This document shows, piece after piece, positions 1 through 15,500 of a DNA stretch of 64,000 nucleotides (the stretch's first letter is position 1; the number at the start of each line of letters is the position of its first letter). Origin of the DNA: Acanthochlamys bracteata (taxonomy: Eukaryota; Streptophyta; Magnoliopsida; Pandanales; Velloziaceae). The notes below the pieces were generated by a model that was given only the letters and a program-made list of their open reading frames with translations, ran no database searches and was not told the origin of the DNA. The stretch is from positions 1,984,001-2,048,000 of the forward strand of contig CM034141.1 in the NCBI GenBank assembly GCA_019914995.1, written 5' to 3'. Position numbers and translations under genes: made by a program.

Positions 1-523
1 TACATGGCCAAGGGAAGAGGAGCAAAAATTGTTCACAACGTTACTCTATAGGCTGTACCAGGAACACATCTGTCCAATGCTTTCATGTAGGCATGATAAT
101 ACGAATAAAAGTCCAAGAACGAGCAAAATAAAGAAGGATAAAAAATCTGTACGTACATGAAAGAGCACAATATCCAACACGGCCAAATGGAGAAAGGGAA
201 ACTCTAATTTCATCATGCAAAATGTTTTCTGATATACAACATAAGCATCTGCTCTAATAATACATACCTTGATAAATATAATATATACACTAATAATATA
301 TGTACTTTTGCTCGTGTATTCTGCATAAAGACAACACTTGACGTTCCCCTTATTGCCCCCTTTATGGACTACAAGTATGAGCTGATGATGGTGATACATT
401 CCTTCCCAAAACAAATTCAAATTCTTCTACCGGTTAGGAAAAGTAGGTTTTCCTCCATATACAAGGAGAATGGTACAAACAGGTTGAAGAATCACTTTTT
501 CTATATATGGGACTTGTTAAATG
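1..523 (-). other. 3' UTR and downstream flank of the ARI gene
   Basis: This stretch follows the ARI stop codon at 524-526 on the minus strand. It contains no ORF with family similarity and no canonical AATAAA on the minus strand that I can find, so the poly(A) site is not placed. Confidence 0.4.
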
Positions 524-3500
524 TCACCTCTGCTGTTCACACATTTGGCAAGTGCTTGTGGCTTTGGGATTTGCGTAAGTGCAGTGATCGCAAGACCAGT
601 AATCATCTGATGATGTGCGGCTGGGTCCTGACCTGGAACTGGTCCCAACTACTTTGTTCTTTCCAGATTTATTACCTTTGCCACCAAGGTTTTTGGAGCT
701 TGCACTCTTGCTGCATGTAGGATGATTTGTAGAAGGGTCGACATCCTTCAGGCCACTTTCTAGAGCGCGAACAAGATTCTCGAAGTAGTTCCGGGTAACA
801 CTGAACAAACCCTTCTATTAGACATGGCACTTTTGCATGATATAATCATAAAATTTGGGTACCCAGCATATAGATAAGTAAATAAAACTGTTATAAAAAT
901 AGAAATCTAAAACTAAATGGTTCCAAGATTCTGTTCACAGGAATATACAAAAAATACAAAATCAGCAAAAGAAAGCAAAATGAATGTGCGGATTAGAATA
1001 GACATGGACTGGTACGAGACTCGTAGATAGTACTTCAACATGAACATGTAGGGTGCAATGACAACATGAGAGATGCCAGGCGACTTAAACTTCCTTGGTC
1101 TGGTACAATCTTATGTTGAAACTCTAAGCAAAGAATAAAAATACAAAATAGTAAAATTAACAATGAAGCAAGGTTGGATGACTCGACACGTTTTTACTTA
1201 CAAAACTCACAGTTGTAGAAATGGAAGTAACAAAAGAAAACTGCTTCATTTTAAAAAAAAATCTATTTGGTGCTTCTCTTGAGGTCAAGGCTTCTTGGGG
1301 TGTCTTGGGACAATCCTCATGCAACATCACTAACTCGTCGCTAAAGGTTTTAGAAATTCAGGTTTAATGGGTCACCTCAATGGTTGCTCTAACAAAGACT
1401 CAAAGCCAGAGTAAAATCACTAGTGCAAAATAGAGAGCCAAGTTCCTTCCGTTAAAGGGTTGGAGTAGATACAATTTACTTAAACAGAAAATGTCCTCAT
1501 ACAACACAGTATCACGAGATTCTACTAGAATCTTTGGCAGAATCTCACAGAAGAAGACTAATCACTAAGAATTTGTTAGCAATATTTTGAGAATTCTGTC
1601 AATGGTCTTAAATTTGATTGTGTTTAGAAAGAAACAAAAAAGGCTAAACTTTCACGCTTTCTAATAATTATCTATGTTACTCGAACCTATATATAGGTGT
1701 CCAAACAAAGGTTACGTGTCCATGTGTCGGATTCTTCAAGTAGAATGTGTAGCACATACGTACTTGCCCATCATTGTCAAATTTACATTGATTCTTATTG
1801 TCAAATTTTATGCTATATGATAACTTGAGCCAACAGTACTTCGCCATGATTGTCAAATTTATTTGTAATGCGTCTTGCTCTTAAGAAAAAGTTCATATCT
1901 ATTCTCCAAATGTTTAGAAGAGGCTTATCGCATAGAATTAAAATTTGAAAACTAGTGTTAGGTACAAATACATCAATGACTTATTTTTCATTTGACAAGA
2001 TTAATTCATTCAAGCAACTGAATGCACCAATAATAACAATTCAAAGGGATTATAAATGGCTGATTAGGTGATTGTCACACCTAAGACCATCTGTTTCAAA
2101 TATGTCCAACCAAACCACAATTCCGTTAAGTGATTTGAGTGCCAATAGGTGGGATAATGCTTCTCATTATCCAAATTTCACATCAACCTTTATGGATAAA
2201 AAGTAAGATGGAGACATTCTGTGATCATACATTCACGGACAACTCTTAAGATACCAAAAGACTCAGAGAAAGAAAATATGAAGGAGAACTTTTAGAGCCG
2301 AATAAATCATTAAAGATTGTTTACTGCAACGTATCCACTCCCACAAATTCTGTTTGGTGAGAGGCGACGGCAACTTGATGGATAACAACAGTTGAGCTTG
2401 AGATGGGTTCTGGTTTAGGTATCTATGGAAACAATAGCAACAACCATAAAGACAAAGCTTCTTGAAGTTTTGATGGTGAAGATGAATGGTTTGCAATTTT
2501 GGGGAGGCCCTGAATGAAGAAGATGTGCCAATGCCAAGACAGTGTTATGGTCAATGCTCATGAAGCATCTTTCGTACTACAGAAGTCTTCGTCTATGCTT
2601 CAACCTGCGACAATGTGAAGAATTGAAGGAGGAAGGTAGCATAAAGGCTTGTTGTACACAAGATCAATTTTTTTCTTCCTTCCTAGTTTACTACTTTACT
2701 TTGCTTCCTTCTTCTTTTCCTAGTTGTACTACTTTCATTCACTCCTCTTGTTGCCTATCCTTCTTCTTTCTTTCCATCTTTGCTTTTGGTATATGTAGAG
2801 TTACAAGCAAGCTTTCCATGGTCTGCATGTGAAAAAAGAAAAAAAAGAGAATGCGGTTTTGTATTTCGCTGAAAATAAAGAAACAAGCTATCTGGCTAAG
2901 TTGAGTGCTAGTCTTGCACCCGGCTATTTAAATCTTTCTCAAAGACACACGACCAAATGGCAATGCCCCCAGGATTTCTATGAAGTACATGAAGCAAGAG
3001 AAGATTTGAGTGCTCGTTCTCAAAAACCATCTACTACTGGTCCATTCTTTCATATTATTGGTCCTTGACAAATTAACCTGCATTGCTTAAACTAAATAGT
3101 AAGTATTCTAAGGGGGATGCTACGAAGTGATTACTGTCTGTACAAGTGCCTTGGAGTAGAATGTATTGGAACAATAGTACATCTTTGCACAAAGTGGTTC
3201 AAAAAGGTTTGACAACACTTGTACAGACAGTCTTGTCAAGATATTTTATGTTGTTCAAAAAGGTGAATAAACAAATTCACCACTTTTTTAGTGTTGCTAA
3301 ATTAAAATAACCTACTTTGGATGATATTTTTTGTGGTGAAGACTTTAGCGTAAGGATTTCTCTCTTGACTCCCGAGCACAAGGTCTTTGTGCAACTTACC
3401 ATCAATTAAATCAAGTCTCAGCATAACACAATTTTTCAAAGGGAGAGCGGAGGAGATGCATCACTAAAGAGAAATGGTCTAATTCAAAGCCCACAGCAAG

Positions 3501-6500
3501 ACAACCAAAGTGAATGCGCTCAATTACACCCAAATACACAAGACTGCTCCTATACTAGCTGTGACAATCAAATCCAAAATCGAAGCAAAATAGGCAGTAA
3601 CCATTCCACTTCCAGCCAAAAATCTTACTTACCTTTTGTCTCAATATAAGGGATATACTCGCATTTACTTGGTGTGCTCTCACATAAATCACTCACCTAA
3701 GGAGTGCTTCTATCGAGCTAAGTGGCCCAATTCTAATGTCAATAAAGGGTCCAAAAATAACCACAACAACAACAATTCCAAGTAAGGTCATGATTTACTA
3801 CCCTCACCATTGCATCTAGAGCGACATACTCACTTCCGGAGCACATCTTCAAACTTACTTATGAAGTCCAAGCAACCAGACAACCAACAATCTCAAATTC
3901 AACCACTGTCCTTTTGGGAAGACGGGACATACCTGGTTAGTCCTGCTAGCTTTGTCCGAAAATCATTGAAATCTTTCATTGGACCTTCAGCATCAAAATA
4001 CACTTGAAGCTCCTTCTCTGCACACTGGTGAAGCCTCTCTAATCCTGATTCAGCCTCACCTGAATAAGCAAAACAGGAAATAGTTTCTCATTAAAAACCC
4101 ATCAAGACACTAGGATCAACAATTGCTAGTATCATCCACTAATAACCTTGAAGGTACTCAAAAAATTGTCTTTTTGCATGCTCATGCTCTGGAAGGTAAT
4201 ACCCATAGGCGTACGTCCACTTCAGGACCCGTCTACATTCAATTATCTGCAGATCGCAGAAATAAAAAAGTTTTTGACATTGTTGAAAAGATAATCTATG
4301 AACACTTCGCTCAAAAACTGAAATAATTAAAAAGCAATTGAGTTGAAAGATACCTGAAGCCAGGCCTCAATTATGAACTTAAGCTGAGACTCCGGTTGGC
4401 ACTGTTTCTCACTTAGCTTCTCAAGCTGCAGGACGTTAATTATACCACTATCAAGTTAACAAAGACTTTATACTTTCTGCAACTACCGTATATATAAATA
4501 AAATAAGTAAATATTGTGTAGGTAAGCTATAAAATATAAATGGATTAATACCTCGAATTGGATAGGATAGTAATGGCCACAAATTAAATTAAGAGCAGTA
4601 GTACAGTGGAAGTTCTTATAGTCACATACTATACAAAGATATAGAATTAAGACACTTGACTTCGGTATCAAAGAAATCTTAAAAATCTTATAATAACATA
4701 CACTCACTACTAGAAGTTAACAGAGGCGGGTTAACTAAAAACATGGCTGCGTAGATAGGTTAAATGATTTTATAAAAGTGAATTAGGGTGAGTGTAATTT
4801 GCTTTAATGTAGACCATAATACGATATAGATGGCAAGCGTAATATCAACTGTATAAATCAAAACCCTGTTATTGTACAAGTTATAACATGTTAATTCTCA
4901 GATGTTTAATGTCAACCAGTATAAACTACATAATGATAATGATAATGTGTTACGAAGTGAAAAGTGACTTTAGACCTAAATGCTGCAATTTAAAACGAGT
5001 TCAGAGGAAGTGAAAGGCAAGAAACTGAATTACAATTTAAAGATGGGAGCAGTTCATATTTAAAATTACTCACTTGATAACACGCATTAAACACTTTCTT
5101 TCATCCATGTATCTCAAATTCAAAGAAAATTTTCATCAGATTCAAGCTACTGCTAAAGTGATAAACCATAAGTTCTCATCTGGCATGATATCATTCCATA
5201 CATTATCCAATCTACTATGTTATCTACAGTGAATGATGAATATGTCATAATATAAATACTCAAACCATGCATTCGAAAGCATATCTGAGAACTAGATATG
5301 CAAACTTTTCATATAAAACCATGTATCAACTCTCACAAACAATTACCAAGCAGACCCATTAACTAGCATGTGACCCGATAACCTCCACAGAAAATGAAAT
5401 AAAAATGCTATTTCTTTTTAATGTAGAGTAGGGAAATGATTGCATACTTTATCAGTTTGCATGCTGTGAAGATCTGCCAATGCCTTCTGCCTTGACTGCA
5501 ATAGGTAGGTTGAATTTATCGGTCAATTCAGAAACATTAATAAGTTTACAGAAGGATTCAGCACAGATTGTCATAAACACCTAAATATGATGAAAAACAT
5601 GTAGTTATTTGGTTAATTATACATCAACTAACTAATATGAGGTTTAGGGTTTAGGGTCTAACCAAACTTATCCAGATTCAAGTTACCAAAAGCTGGATGG
5701 AGGAATGAAAAATACAACATGTCATCTCCCATGAAAACTACATTATACATACAAAATCTTAATTATACCACTTTCAAATGACAATGAAACATGGAAAAGA
5801 AAATATAGACAGAGAAGATAAATTTAAAGATCCACTTACAGATTGATTTGTGGCCCAGCGTTCATAATAATGTGTATACCTCTCCAGAGAGTTTTTAGCC
5901 ATTTCTCTCCTTCTTTCAGATTCATCATACTAAACATATCAAGAGGAAGAGAAAGGAACACCAAGTTTAAGTCAATATACATTCCATAAGACCGAAAAGC
6001 TAAGGGCTGTAGATGAGTATGTTGATAGAAAACATTCGTACCAAACCCTCCTGCTTTGCGGCCTCATAACGGTTACAAGCATAAAAACCACCAGTTCTTT
6101 CCCCATGCTCTGACCATGCACCAAGACATAACCTGTTATGGTTTCAAACATCCAAAATCTTCAAAATAAGCTATAGAATCTAAACATTCAACTTAAAGCA
6201 TTCAAGTCATATAGAATTACCAACAAAATTCATATTTACAAGGAGGTGTGCATGTGATGTGCATACATCCCTGATTCTTCTCAATTGGCCGCTTACACTT
6301 TGGACAAGGCTTGGAATTGGCTAAAATCCTGGAAAGGACAAGAAATGGATCACAAAATTATACCAACATATGATCTCTTAGAAATGTGTAACATTAACAA
6401 ATTGTAACTCCATTTACTTTTCTGGCATAACTTCTTTTATTAGAGCTATCTTATATATACAAACTTCTGTTTTATCAGAAGCCTGTTAAGATTTACAAAA

Positions 6501-9500
6501 GTGACAAATAAATTGCAGCTAATGTTTCATAAACATTAGCCGGTCCAAGCCCGGATAAAGGAGGAGGGTTGTGGACCTTGTGGTAGGTTGACAGCTAACA
6601 TTAAACTTTGTCAATCCTACTTTTGTTTGTTTCACAAACCTTTACTCTGTTGACAGAAGACCATCCCAGATATCTCATATTAATATTTATCAATCATGAT
6701 TACGCACATCCATGAAATACTTGATAGTCTTGATTCAACTAGGAATTGTATGCAAATTATACATTATGTTCACAATATAGAAGAAGTAAGCAACAGTATA
6801 AACCGTTAAGAAGTCAATAACCAGTTGAATTGCAATTTTCATTGTCTAAGTCACTGTCAATTTGCTCAATCTCCATAACCATTTTGACCTAAATTGGACA
6901 ATTGAACCTCAGACATGCTAAACAGCATGACTAACAGAGGCAAAACATGCATGCTAAACATGCATGACTAACACATTTTTTGTTATGTACTACAGGGAGG
7001 ACATTTGTTAGAAAATGCCTTGTGTATCTTCTAGAGACAATAATGGCAATCATGAAATTGTTGCTCGGATTTTAAGGAGGCAATCAATTGTGAATACAAT
7101 AATGGGGAACACTACAGAAAGAACACAAAAGGACAGGATTACATCTAGATGACACAGTCATATGGTTATTAGTACAGTACACGTGTGTGCAAGGATACAT
7201 ATAATTGAACATACTAAATGGGGTAGGATGGAGACTACCACAAGAGTTGGAGTATTCGGTCTTAGTCCACACTGGGGTCAAGTTAGAGAAGAATCAAATG
7301 TTTGCTTAATCAGTCCTACATGGATTAGGACTTTTGAGTTATAGTAGCTTTCACCCATGAGAGTTAAATGAGAGTTCCATCTGTACTAGGATATTTAGAG
7401 GTTACTTTTACTGATTTAAGCAAGTCAATTAATAGTAGGATTCCTGAAATGGTTATGAATTCTTTTCAAAGAGTTATAAGGCTCATAGCAGTTACCAATT
7501 AGTAAGTACTGAAACTTTTAGTATAAACAAGGAGGTCAAACTCTCCAAAATGTGTCATAGGATTGACAGATCCATAATTCCATGAATGTTAGACTAGATT
7601 TTGTCCCTATCACACTTTTGACTCGCCAGTTAGAAGAGTTTCCAATCTCCAAGCATAGTAAGATCCATAAATAAGTACGAAACATCCCTCAAGTGATAGG
7701 ATAAGCTACATGAGATAGCATAAGGTAATTCGTCTCAATATCAACAAAATAGCATTTAAAAGTAAAACACTAATTTCTAAACAAGGGCGGATAAAAGGAC
7801 AAAAGAACCAAGTTATAAAATATCCTAGAGGCATACCAATTCATATTCTCAGACTCGGCACTATTTTTTAAAATCCACTTAGCAACAGTCTCACAATCAA
7901 CGGGCCGGTGAGCCTCCTCTGTACACTGCAATTTCATTATGGAAGATTCAGAAAGTAACAGAGGTTGGTCACTACAAGCAAGTCCAACTTCTGCAATGAT
8001 TCACTACTTACATTCCAACAGAAGCCATATGAGCAGTTGCAAGTAACATCATAAGTACCACTCCCCATAACATACTCCACAGCAAATTCACATCCAGGAC
8101 CAGGACACCATTTTATCTGGGTATAAAGAACAACAGATAAAAGGAGTGATGCATAATATAGAGACAAAACCTGTTACAATAAATATAATTCTCATTTTTG
8201 TCCTCCATAAAAAATGATTTTACCGAACTAAGGCACTTCAACTTGGGAATGCCTATGCTAATTGAGCACATCTCATACTATTAAACATGTCAAAAACTCT
8301 AAGATCACAACCATATGTTCAACCATGGCTTTAGCATAGTTTTTCAACATATAGAGACATGAGCTACAAACTTAGCTTAACAACACGAATTCGCTATTGA
8401 TATATGTACCTAACCATCATTTTGTCTTTTGTGAAACCCATTTCTGTAAACTTCATAGTTACAAACAAATGGGACAGCAGGAACCGTTGGGTATGATCCA
8501 ATATACCTTCACCCATAAAAACAAGGAAGCAACCTTGTTAACATCTCAAGCCTTAGACTTAAGAAACATTCACCAGTCATAGCTGGTGATACAAAAGAAA
8601 TTTGAAAGGTCAAAGGAATGCACAGGAGAATTCTAAGATGTACAGTTACTAACTGTTCCAAGTGAAGGAACATCTACACATTCTTATAAATGACAAAACA
8701 AATGTTCAGCTCATTCATGAAACAAGTTAACCGTTCATAATTTGAAGAGAAAAAAAGTGTAACTCGTACCTTCTTATTATCTTCTACATAAGATCTAAGA
8801 AGGTAGCGGGAATATTTCCCTTTGTCTTCATTAGTAGCTACAGTATTAATCATGTCTTCTCCAACAGCAGCATCACAAGAGGGATCAGGACATCGTAACA
8901 TCAAGCACCCAGGTCCATCACTTATCGATGTGCCAATATAACCTGATAGTGAAAAAAAAAACACCCAGCATAGATTATAGACATGAGAAGACCTGCAAGT
9001 GACACAATAACATCTCCAGGCAAGATATTATTTCTAAGCATTCTTTGAATTTAAGATGGTTATCGGAAAGTATAACCACTTGGGAGCTTTCAAGTACTAG
9101 AAAGTATATCATAAATTACTAAATATTTGATGCTGCATCATGCAATATCCAAATGAGTGCATTTCACATAGCACAAAAAAGACAACAGACCTCTCCAGCA
9201 AGCACCACAAAAAGGGTGCCCACATGCAGCTGCTTTCATACTGCTGCAAGGATAGCTTTCGAAGCATATTCCGCATGTCATCTGTCATCAAAAGCAGAAA
9301 CTTTATACTGATAAACATGCCAAACAATAAAGGAGGCTCAATTTGAAAAAGAAGGTTATTTACAGAAAAAGCCGTGGGTAAAATTGGTGCAACAATAACA
9401 AAAACTAATAAGGCATGCATAACGAGTGATACTTACTTCCCTAAATTTTGGTATTTCAACAGATCTCTCCAGTAAGCCAACAGTCTTCCGGACACTTTCC

Positions 9501-12500
9501 TCATCTGCGAACCATTCATCATGTACCTTGCTAACATTCCTATTAAACAATTAGGGAAAAATGAGACCAGATAAGGTAAAGTTTCAGTAGACCTCTCACA
9601 AACACTGAGCTTCATGGTTATGTAAAAGCAGAGCAGCTGCCTTACAGGAGCTTAGAAAATGAATGTGGAACATAAACTCTCCCATCATGGTGGGATGAAG
9701 CAAGTACACTTAGATCAACTCCACTACCAAAGAGAAACAATGACAATGACTACAGATGTAGACATTATGACGCAAAGTCAAAAGGTTTTTTATACTTATG
9801 GAGAGAGGAAAAAAGTAACAAATCAACATTATTCAGGAAAGTGTTGACCAGCTAAATTTTAGGATCCTTGAAATTTGTTCCACTCTGTTTTCTTCTTTGA
9901 TCTAAACATGTAACTGGTAATTGAGTAAATATCTGGAAAAGGAATGAGTGCCAACTAGATCCCTCAAGTTGGACGAGAAGATTAATTGGTTCTTTAATCA
10001 ATTAGCATTAGTTTAATCTCTCACACAGTCCCAAACATGTCAATTTAGCTCATTCGTCAACCACATCATGCAAATGTCAGCCAATGTTATCTAGATGATA
10101 ATTGTTCACACCAGTAAATATTATGATATAAATTACTCGCTAGCAAAAGAAAAAGATTTATATATTTATATAAAGCAGACAACCAGTTATCTCTCTAAGC
10201 AGAATTTCTTCAAGTTCATCATAACTTTGGAACAGTGTTCATATTGTCACAGATTTGTTCGTTTTGTTTGGGAACATAGTTGAATACTTTTGCACCCTTT
10301 TGTTTATATATACATGCAATCTTCTATTCCACAATCAATAATGCATCAAACCCATCACAACCCCAGACCCTTCATATGAATCAACTGCATTGCTCAATTG
10401 TGTAAGCAACCCAGATAAGTTTGTTCTCAATAGCTTCTCTATTTTTTTCAGTTCCTTTATTGATAGTTTTAGTTTAATGTCTAAATTACTTACTGTCATC
10501 AAAAGTTTTTGCTTCTGTTTATTTCAAACAGCCAAGGAAAACTGTAGATTCCTTTCATTTAAGAAAAAAAACACTGAAACTAAAAGGTTGGAAGACATCT
10601 CTTTGCTACTGGTTTCGTTCCAATTCTCTTAATCACAGATGTTATGACTTACTAACTGACATAGTACTCCGGCTTTTATGTTTGGAGGACCAAATTAAGC
10701 TTGTGGAGCCACAAATCCACCAGCTGAACATTTGGAGGACAAGCACAAAAAGGTACCATGAAAAAAATGGTAGAAGATCTTTTTCTTTTTATTTTCTTTC
10801 TGATCTTTTTCTTTTCATTTTCTTTCTGTAGCTTCTTCTCTAATTTTGCATCATTTAGAAACCGAGCCAATCTCTGTTTGTTGAATGTGAAGCTAGAATT
10901 GCCATAATAGGATAAAATCATAAAAACCCAAGGAAAATCTGAAGCATTTTTCTATAAAAGAGATAAGCAATTGTTACATATTAACACGAGAAACCTAAAA
11001 ATAAAGCCTCTTTTATTTAACATTGAAACGATATACAAAGTCAGATCCTTCTTTACAAGACTTAGCTTCATCTTCGGAGAAAAACAAATTGCAACTCTCA
11101 CATGAATGATATATAAAAGGGAAAGGTTTTCTATATTTCTAGAACTACAAAGAATAAGAAGACTCCTACACTTATGATGAGACTGGACACATTGCAATAG
11201 ACTACTCATCCCCGAATATGTGAAGCATTATGGCAACTTTTACAAGCTGAATGATCTTCGTGCATCATGTTATGCAGTTGCGATTTGCTTCAATCATGAT
11301 GTATTTTACTCCGCATGATCAGGAGTCAAGAGATAACTCCTTGACAAGCCTCCTTTCATATGATTTACTGATAGACTTGCAATATTAAATAATGTTTTCC
11401 AACTGCATTGATTGCACAAAGATCTAGGACAAATTGCCGAAGTCATCTAAGGCAGTTTAATACATCAAAAGAAGATTTTTGGAAATGATAACAAGCCACC
11501 TAACGAAAGGGATATATCTTTCACTAAATAACAAACCACTGTGTATCATCGTCAGCTATAAACTACTTATGTAGGTGAAGGCAATGGCTTGATGTATTAA
11601 ATCATGGGCTCAGCATTTGCAGTAACACCTGTTGTGTACGAACATCTTCTTTTTATATTGAATGGCCTCATTTGATTTTGGAAGTAGATACTTTGTCTAT
11701 GAATGTATTTGAGGCATTCATTGCTAGAAAGCTGAAGCAACCTGCAGTTTTTGCAATAAGACTTTGGATGGTGCGTGCACTGAGAAATTTGGCAATATCG
11801 AGAGGAAGTTTAGGAACCATAACTTTAATGAGCAAAGATTAGTTTTGTTAGTGTGAGCATATAAATGAACAGCATGGCTATTTGATCATGGTGAAGCTTC
11901 ACCTAGATTCCAAGTGCTCTATTGCTGGATCTAACAGAAGGCTGGTAGGATTAAACCAATCAGTTACAGGTAATCCTGTGAAGAATAGTTTACACAATGG
12001 TTATTGCTATTATTTTGAATACTAGGCATGACAGTCAAGAGGGCTGAATATGCATATTGGTTTAGCTGTCATTTTGAAGCTAATCGTGATAATGCTTTGT
12101 ACTGAATGCCATGTGGTTTTAATTGCATTGGCTAGATTTAACTAAAGGCTACTAGGATTAAATCAAATTTAGGTTTATAAAAGGTAATCTTTTCCTAGAC
12201 ATTTCATATGTTAGTTGTTGTTTTCAATGTTGAATAGGTAACATCAGAAACTTTATTATATTTCGAACATTTGGAGACAAAAAGAGAGTGGCAATGTCAA
12301 TGATTACGGTATTGATTAAATAAGAGTGATTAAGAACTCAATGGTCTTCGTGCAAGCTCCAAACTCTTAAATGTCAAAGAACCAAAACTACTAATTTGTT
12401 GATGTATATAGCTGATGCACATTAGATTGTGTTTGAGGTATTTACTTCCGGTAATCAACCAAAACATTTTGAAGCTTTTATGAGGAGGATTACAGATGGT

Positions 12501-15500
12501 GTGGACACAAACAGTTGACAGCATTAGAGGAGATCTATACGTATTCGGACTCACGTATGGGTGTCAGACACTAGTACATGAACACCAGTATGTGTTAATT
12601 TCTACCAAGTGCAAGAAACGAGAATCAAAATAAAAAATTATAAATTCGTTTTTCTTTTTTAAATGTAAAAACTTAATTTTGCTTAAAGTTTAAAGTTGAA
12701 GGACTGCTTCTAAAATATATAAGTTAAGGCCCTTATATTGCTATTGTTATTAAGGACAAAACTGTTAAAGTTTAGTTAAAAGCCTCCTTTCACAAAACTG
12801 TTTCTTTCTTTCTCTTCTTATTCTTCCCTCTTTCTCTTCTCCGCTTTCGCGCTTCAGATTACACTGTAGCCATTGTTTCTTCTCCACTGTCTTCTTCCAC
12901 TCACCTCATATTCACCGTCGCCCCTCTCCTTGACCCATTCATTTGTCGGAGCCTTATATGGCTGGATGAATACCTCACATGAAGCCTGGATCATGCTGGG
13001 GAACATGATGCATGGACATTGACAAAAAACAGCAAGCTCATGTAACAGATGGGAGATAAAGCACAAATTATCAGTATGGAAGAGTTACTTCATTGGGTTT
13101 ATTTCATAAATGAGGTAGCATGGCATTTTATGGGTCGTTGTGAATCACTATGATTAATATTCAGCATGAATATTCAGCATTAAATTGATAGAAACTACTA
13201 TATGAAATAACCAACAAAATATTAACTTACAGAGAAATAATCTATCTAATCCTGCTAATTTTTTGTTAGTGTCCCAACATTACCAAATTGCATGGCGTTC
13301 TACGATTAAGAAGGAGCTATGTCGTTTTGTTCTGTAAGATCAAACCAATGCAGGTCATTTTTGTTCGCAGAATATTGTGCTTCCTAACTACCACACACTC
13401 AACATTCATTTTCAGTTTCAGTTCTCGTGTTTAATCATCATAAAATTTACACCAATCATATGACATTGCAGCATGTTCATCATAGATTTTGTCCTAATCT
13501 TTGACATCCAAATCTGATCAGAAAGACCCTAAACTATATTGCATATTCAGAAAAAAACATTGTAATAACAAGAAAAAAAATATCCAACAAAATCTAAAAT
13601 TTTTTAAATTTCCTCCAGCTTTCTAGGCATGTTTCCCATCTCTTCTGATAAACAAGAGGGGTACTTATTTGTCAAATTATGCTCACTTTCATTTCTGAAA
13701 CACCTCGATTAGCTGGGTTAAAAATGAGCATGGATCAAACTTTTTTAGCATCATATCAAGAGAAAATTGGATTTGATTAGACAAAAGGTGGTCAATGAAA
13801 AAGGATTGATTTTTTATTAGGTACAAAGTGTATTGCGAAATATCAATACAATTCCACAAGATTTTTATTTGTTCAAGTAAGAATTCTACCAACTGAAAAG
13901 ATCTTCTTATCAATCTAGAGACCGTTGAATTCTACTTGAAATGAGAATTCTAAATCTCAAGTTTTAATTTATCAAAGTTGTAATAAGTAAAAGAAAGATC
14001 TATTATTTGGTATCCTTCCTTTATTCAAATAAAACTAACAGAATAGAATCATGTTCATTCGCAAAAAGCCTATTTAATCTTCCTTAAATCCCAACCACTC
14101 ATGAGATGTAAGTATTAGATAATAATCTTCTACTTCCAAAACTAATCGAAGAATTTCTTAGGAAACCTACCATATCGATTGGTTCTTTTTTCTATGACAA
14201 ATAGTCAGAACTAATCAAATAGATTAAAATTAGTATACAAGATTAATAATTTAACAAACTTTAGGATTAACAAAAATAAAAAATATGTTATTGACATAAA
14301 TTTTACATAAACACCAAAGTAATTCTCTGCTTACATAAACATAGAGGGAAGCAACACTTGTAGTTGATGATCTTTTGAATTTTTGTATTCTGAGATTTAA
14401 CCTAAGAAGAAATGAATAGACAAAGGGGGCTCTATTTGTGAAATAGACATTAAAATATAGATATATATTTTTGTATGTACTACGTGTTCCAAATTAATTA
14501 ACTTAGACTTAATTTAAGTATCTAAAATTGCTAAGCATATATTTGTATGTACTTATTTGTCAAAATATGCTGCTTAAAATCGCTGCATAGTATTCTGAGA
14601 TGTTTGGAGGAGGTACTTTTCTTGCTAAATAAACAGTTTATTTACTTTTTTGATAAGTTACAAGTCATAGTTTTTCAAAATAAGCCGCTCGGCTTCTTTC
14701 CCAGTGACATTTTTGCCCTTCCAATCATGTTCACTCCTCAACCCCTAATATCTCCATTTTTTCAATCACAGCTTTAATCTAGAATTTTCAAAATCACTCC
14801 AAAAGAAATTAAATAACAGCAAATTAATTGATCAAAAGACCTACAAAAGCTAAAGAAGATCATGAGCTTAAACAAGATAGATTGACCGATCGGTTTACTT
14901 CTTTGATCTATAAGACAAGTCACAGTATACTAGTATCTTCATCACTACCTACTTATTTAGCTAATTCTGTAGATGATTTTCTTTTATCCTGGAACCGATT
15001 CTTCTAATTTGATTTAAATCGACTTGCTAAGATGCTTGGTTACTAATTTTTAAATAAATGTACCATCTTTGTTACGACATATTCCTAAACCATAACCGGC
15101 ACTAGACTAAAGCAAACCCAGATAAGGCTCAGTCAAGTAATCTTAACCTAAAATCGCTGAAATCTAACACGTCTTGAATTTCTAGAAATGTTCGGAAAAA
15201 CCTCCCTTATAAACTCAAGAAAAAACATGAAACCAAATAACAAAAATACTATTCACCATAATACCAAATCATTAACTTTTGAAACACAAATCAAATAAAT
15301 GAATACCAACCAATAAGGAGATTTATAAATCACATTTGACCATAATAGAATAGGAAAATAAAAACAGAACGATCAAATAATCATACACAATTGCTACCGA
15401 CTGCAAGGACGACTATCCAAGGCGATCACACCAACTAACCACGGGATCGTTTTCAGTGAGTTAGATTTTGAATTTTTTTAGGCTTTGTAGATCGTTTTGG

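Noticed and set aside
2542..3068. Two adjacent ORFs in ARI intron 14
   Set aside because: No domains, and they are out of frame with each other. Nothing supports a nested gene.
10676..10921. A Lys-rich minus-strand ORF in ARI intron 2
   Set aside because: The Lys run derives from TTTTCTTTTT-type low-complexity DNA and no family was recognised.
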